The position numbers and the translations under genes are program-made. Positions 62,330-64,000 of a stretch of DNA of 64,000 nucleotides are shown here, piece by piece (position 1 is the first letter of the stretch; the number at the start of each line of letters is the position of its first letter). This DNA is from Azolla caroliniana (taxonomy: Eukaryota > Polypodiophyta). The notes under the pieces are model-generated. The model was not told where the DNA came from. It made no database searches and saw nothing but the letters and a program-made list of their open reading frames with translations. Location: NCBI GenBank assembly GCA_043228905.1, contig JBHGNT010000008.1:21886001-21950000 (forward strand). Direction: 5' to 3'.

Positions 62330-62345
62330 CACTCCTTGTTTTTCT

Positions 62346-62356
62346 GAGGGGGGAAA
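62346..62356 (+). other. Polypurine tract
   Basis: GAGGGGGGAAA immediately before the 3' LTR, the plus-strand priming site expected for an LTR retrotransposon. Confidence 0.75.
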
Positions 62357-62577
62357 TGTGGTGTCCCTTTCATGCAAGAGCATGCATTTGAACACACCAC
62401 TCTTTTAGCCACTCCCGTTTAGCACATCACCCATTTTAGCCCACCCTTTTAGCACACCATTTTGGGACACGTGTAGCTAGGTCGTCCCAAAATGGGTTCT
62501 TTGTATCTTCTATATATTGAATGATAAAGTATGAAGCTAGCTAGGCTGGTTTGGTTTCCTTTTATGTGCATTTCACA
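62357..62577 (+). repeat. 3' LTR
   Basis: 221 bp, beginning TGTGGTGTCC. Only three substitutions separate it from the 5' LTR and there are no indels. Confidence 0.93.
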
Positions 62578-64000
62578 ATATGCAAGGGATATATTTACAA
62601 ATTTAGGTTTACAACAATTAGAGATAGACTACCACAAATTTGGTGGTTTTTACAAATATGATCACATGACTAGAGCATAAAAACAATAATGAAACGAACA
62701 AAAAGGACACTATGGAATTTCCAGCGAAGGTGAATCAAGTGAGCTGCCAAAACTGCAACTACCACTATTGGCTACAACGCCCGGATGACGGTGTAGTGTT
62801 CCCATGTCATTTCGTCCTCCCTTCAAGGACTAGAGTGTGAGGTAGCCTGGCCCTTCTCTTGAAATTGCCATCACATAACATTTATCCATCGCAAAGAAGA
62901 ACATTAAACCTCCAAAGTAGATGTAAGTAGGTAATTAGTTCCAAGTGTCAAAGAGGTCATTGAAAAGGAATAAGAAGAAGAATAGAAGAAAACCCTCCCA
63001 AGACCTAAAGTTTGAAGAAAAGAAGGAACCCTAATGGTGCACTCTCAAAACGCAAAATGAGTCACCCCCACAAACCCTAATGGTACACCTCAAAACAACA
63101 AAATAAGAGACCCTCTAAAAGTGAAGAATAGGAAGAAAACAAACCTTAATGGTATGCCACAAACCACAAATGGCAATCCCCCATTAAGCCCTCTTCTCCT
63201 TTTTTATAGAGAAAACGAAGCACCTAATTTCGGCATTAAATGCGTTTATTCCCTTTCTTTCTTAGAAAAAAAGTAACGGGAATAAATAACCCTTGATTTA
63301 AGCCACGCTAACATACATATATACACATTTATTTATTATCTAAAATATTTATCTTTTATATATACATATATTTATGTGATGTGAGTAGACCCTCCATTTT
63401 CCCACCTTTTTACCGCCATGCCACATCACGACACCGATGTATACCCTCTTGAGGACGAGTTGGATGAGAGTGATTGTGATGTTAGGTAAGGACAAGGTTA
63501 TATGGTTTGGTAAGCTTGCTAGTGGGATCATTATGTAACTGAGATTTACTGACTGGAAGAGCCGGTCAAGTTCAACATGGCTTAGGGCTTAATAATGCCT
63601 CAATAGGGCTTAAGCGCTAAACTGATGAAGTATTTAACATGTAAATAAACTAACTACACTTCAATAGGGCTTAGGCGCTAAAATGATTATTAAGTATTTA
63701 ACATGTAAATAAACTAACTACGCTTCAACTATTTTGAAGGTCACCACATAGCACATACCAAAGAGATTAGCGCTTGGCTTCAAATGAACACACAATACTA
63801 ATCTCATATAAATATTACAAGAGAGAGATATTTTATTATCGTCTTTAGATGTCAAACGGTGCATAGTCTATTCCTCTTATCACTGGTGCCCCAACGCCCT
63901 ATCTCACATCGCAATGAGATGTGAGTTAAGTCACATGGAAGCAATGGTATGGTTCGGATGGTGGACAACAACACGATGGGCAGGTGCTAACATGGGGGTG
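62578..64000. other. Gene-free right end
   Basis: No exon or RNA gene recognised. It contains three copies of an AACCCTAATGGT-type phrase near 63028-63150. A ~70-bp tandem dimer lies at about 63590-63725 (AATAGGGCTTA-GCGCTAAA ... TATTTAACATGTAAATAAAC-TAACTAC). Confidence 0.5.

Larger units (their letters stand above)
60011..62577 (+). mobile_element. Non-autonomous Ty3/gypsy LTR retrotransposon
   Basis: A 2567-bp element bounded by 221-bp LTRs (TG...CA) that differ at three positions. It has a primer-binding-type TGG sequence after the 5' LTR, gag, integrase and a polypurine tract before the 3' LTR. Protease, reverse transcriptase and RNase H are absent: gag ends at about 61182 and integrase begins at about 61186. 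A 4-bp ATAT flanks both ends (60007-60010 and 62578-62581). The near-identical LTRs mean recent insertion, so the deletion probably preceded transposition and the element moved using enzymes from another copy (inference). Confidence 0.9.

Overview
The window is nuclear DNA of a land plant. The genes have many short exons split by GT-AG introns, the intergenic DNA is AT-rich, and there are plastid-targeted and plant-type proteins, a Ty3/gypsy element and LINE relics. I cannot name the species. A RAB23-type GTPase, which Arabidopsis lacks, hints at a lineage outside the well-studied core angiosperms, but this is inference.

Layout. 1-7.5 kb: no gene proven; a GC-richer promoter-like island lies at about 1.2-2.1 kb. 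7.8-18.3 kb (+): a complete 15-exon GH27 alpha-galactosidase (401 aa) whose introns are filled with tandem arrays. 19.8-20.5 kb: a CACATA/CATA satellite. 20.7-25.9 kb (+): a complete 12-exon eIF3 subunit h gene (339 aa) with a 13-copy stem-loop minisatellite in intron 2 and a duplicated first splice donor. 29.2-34.1 kb (+): an 8-exon RAB23-like small GTPase (245 aa) ending in a CaaX box. 36.7-37.3 kb: LINE fragment. 38.5-39.0 kb: an 8-copy 60-bp minisatellite. 39.7-46.7 kb (+): a plastid sigma factor of the SIG2 type (653 aa as modelled) whose N-terminal coding exon has been tandemly multiplied. 50.2-55.2 kb (-): a plant gene of unknown function with a WAPDVYDP motif. 55.3-57.6 kb: decayed LINE reverse transcriptase. 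60.0-62.6 kb: a young, internally deleted Ty3/gypsy element holding only gag and integrase. The right end shows no gene.

All exon models were made by hand: reading phase was checked across every junction and the products were compared with remembered family members. The genes are unrelated housekeeping genes (cell-wall or raffinose sugar hydrolysis, translation initiation, membrane traffic or cilium-type signalling, plastid transcription) and form no pathway. The recurring theme is local tandem duplication: promoter-proximal arrays before RAB23 and SIG2, duplicated splice sites in eIF3h, duplicated coding exons in SIG2, and arrays inside alpha-galactosidase introns.
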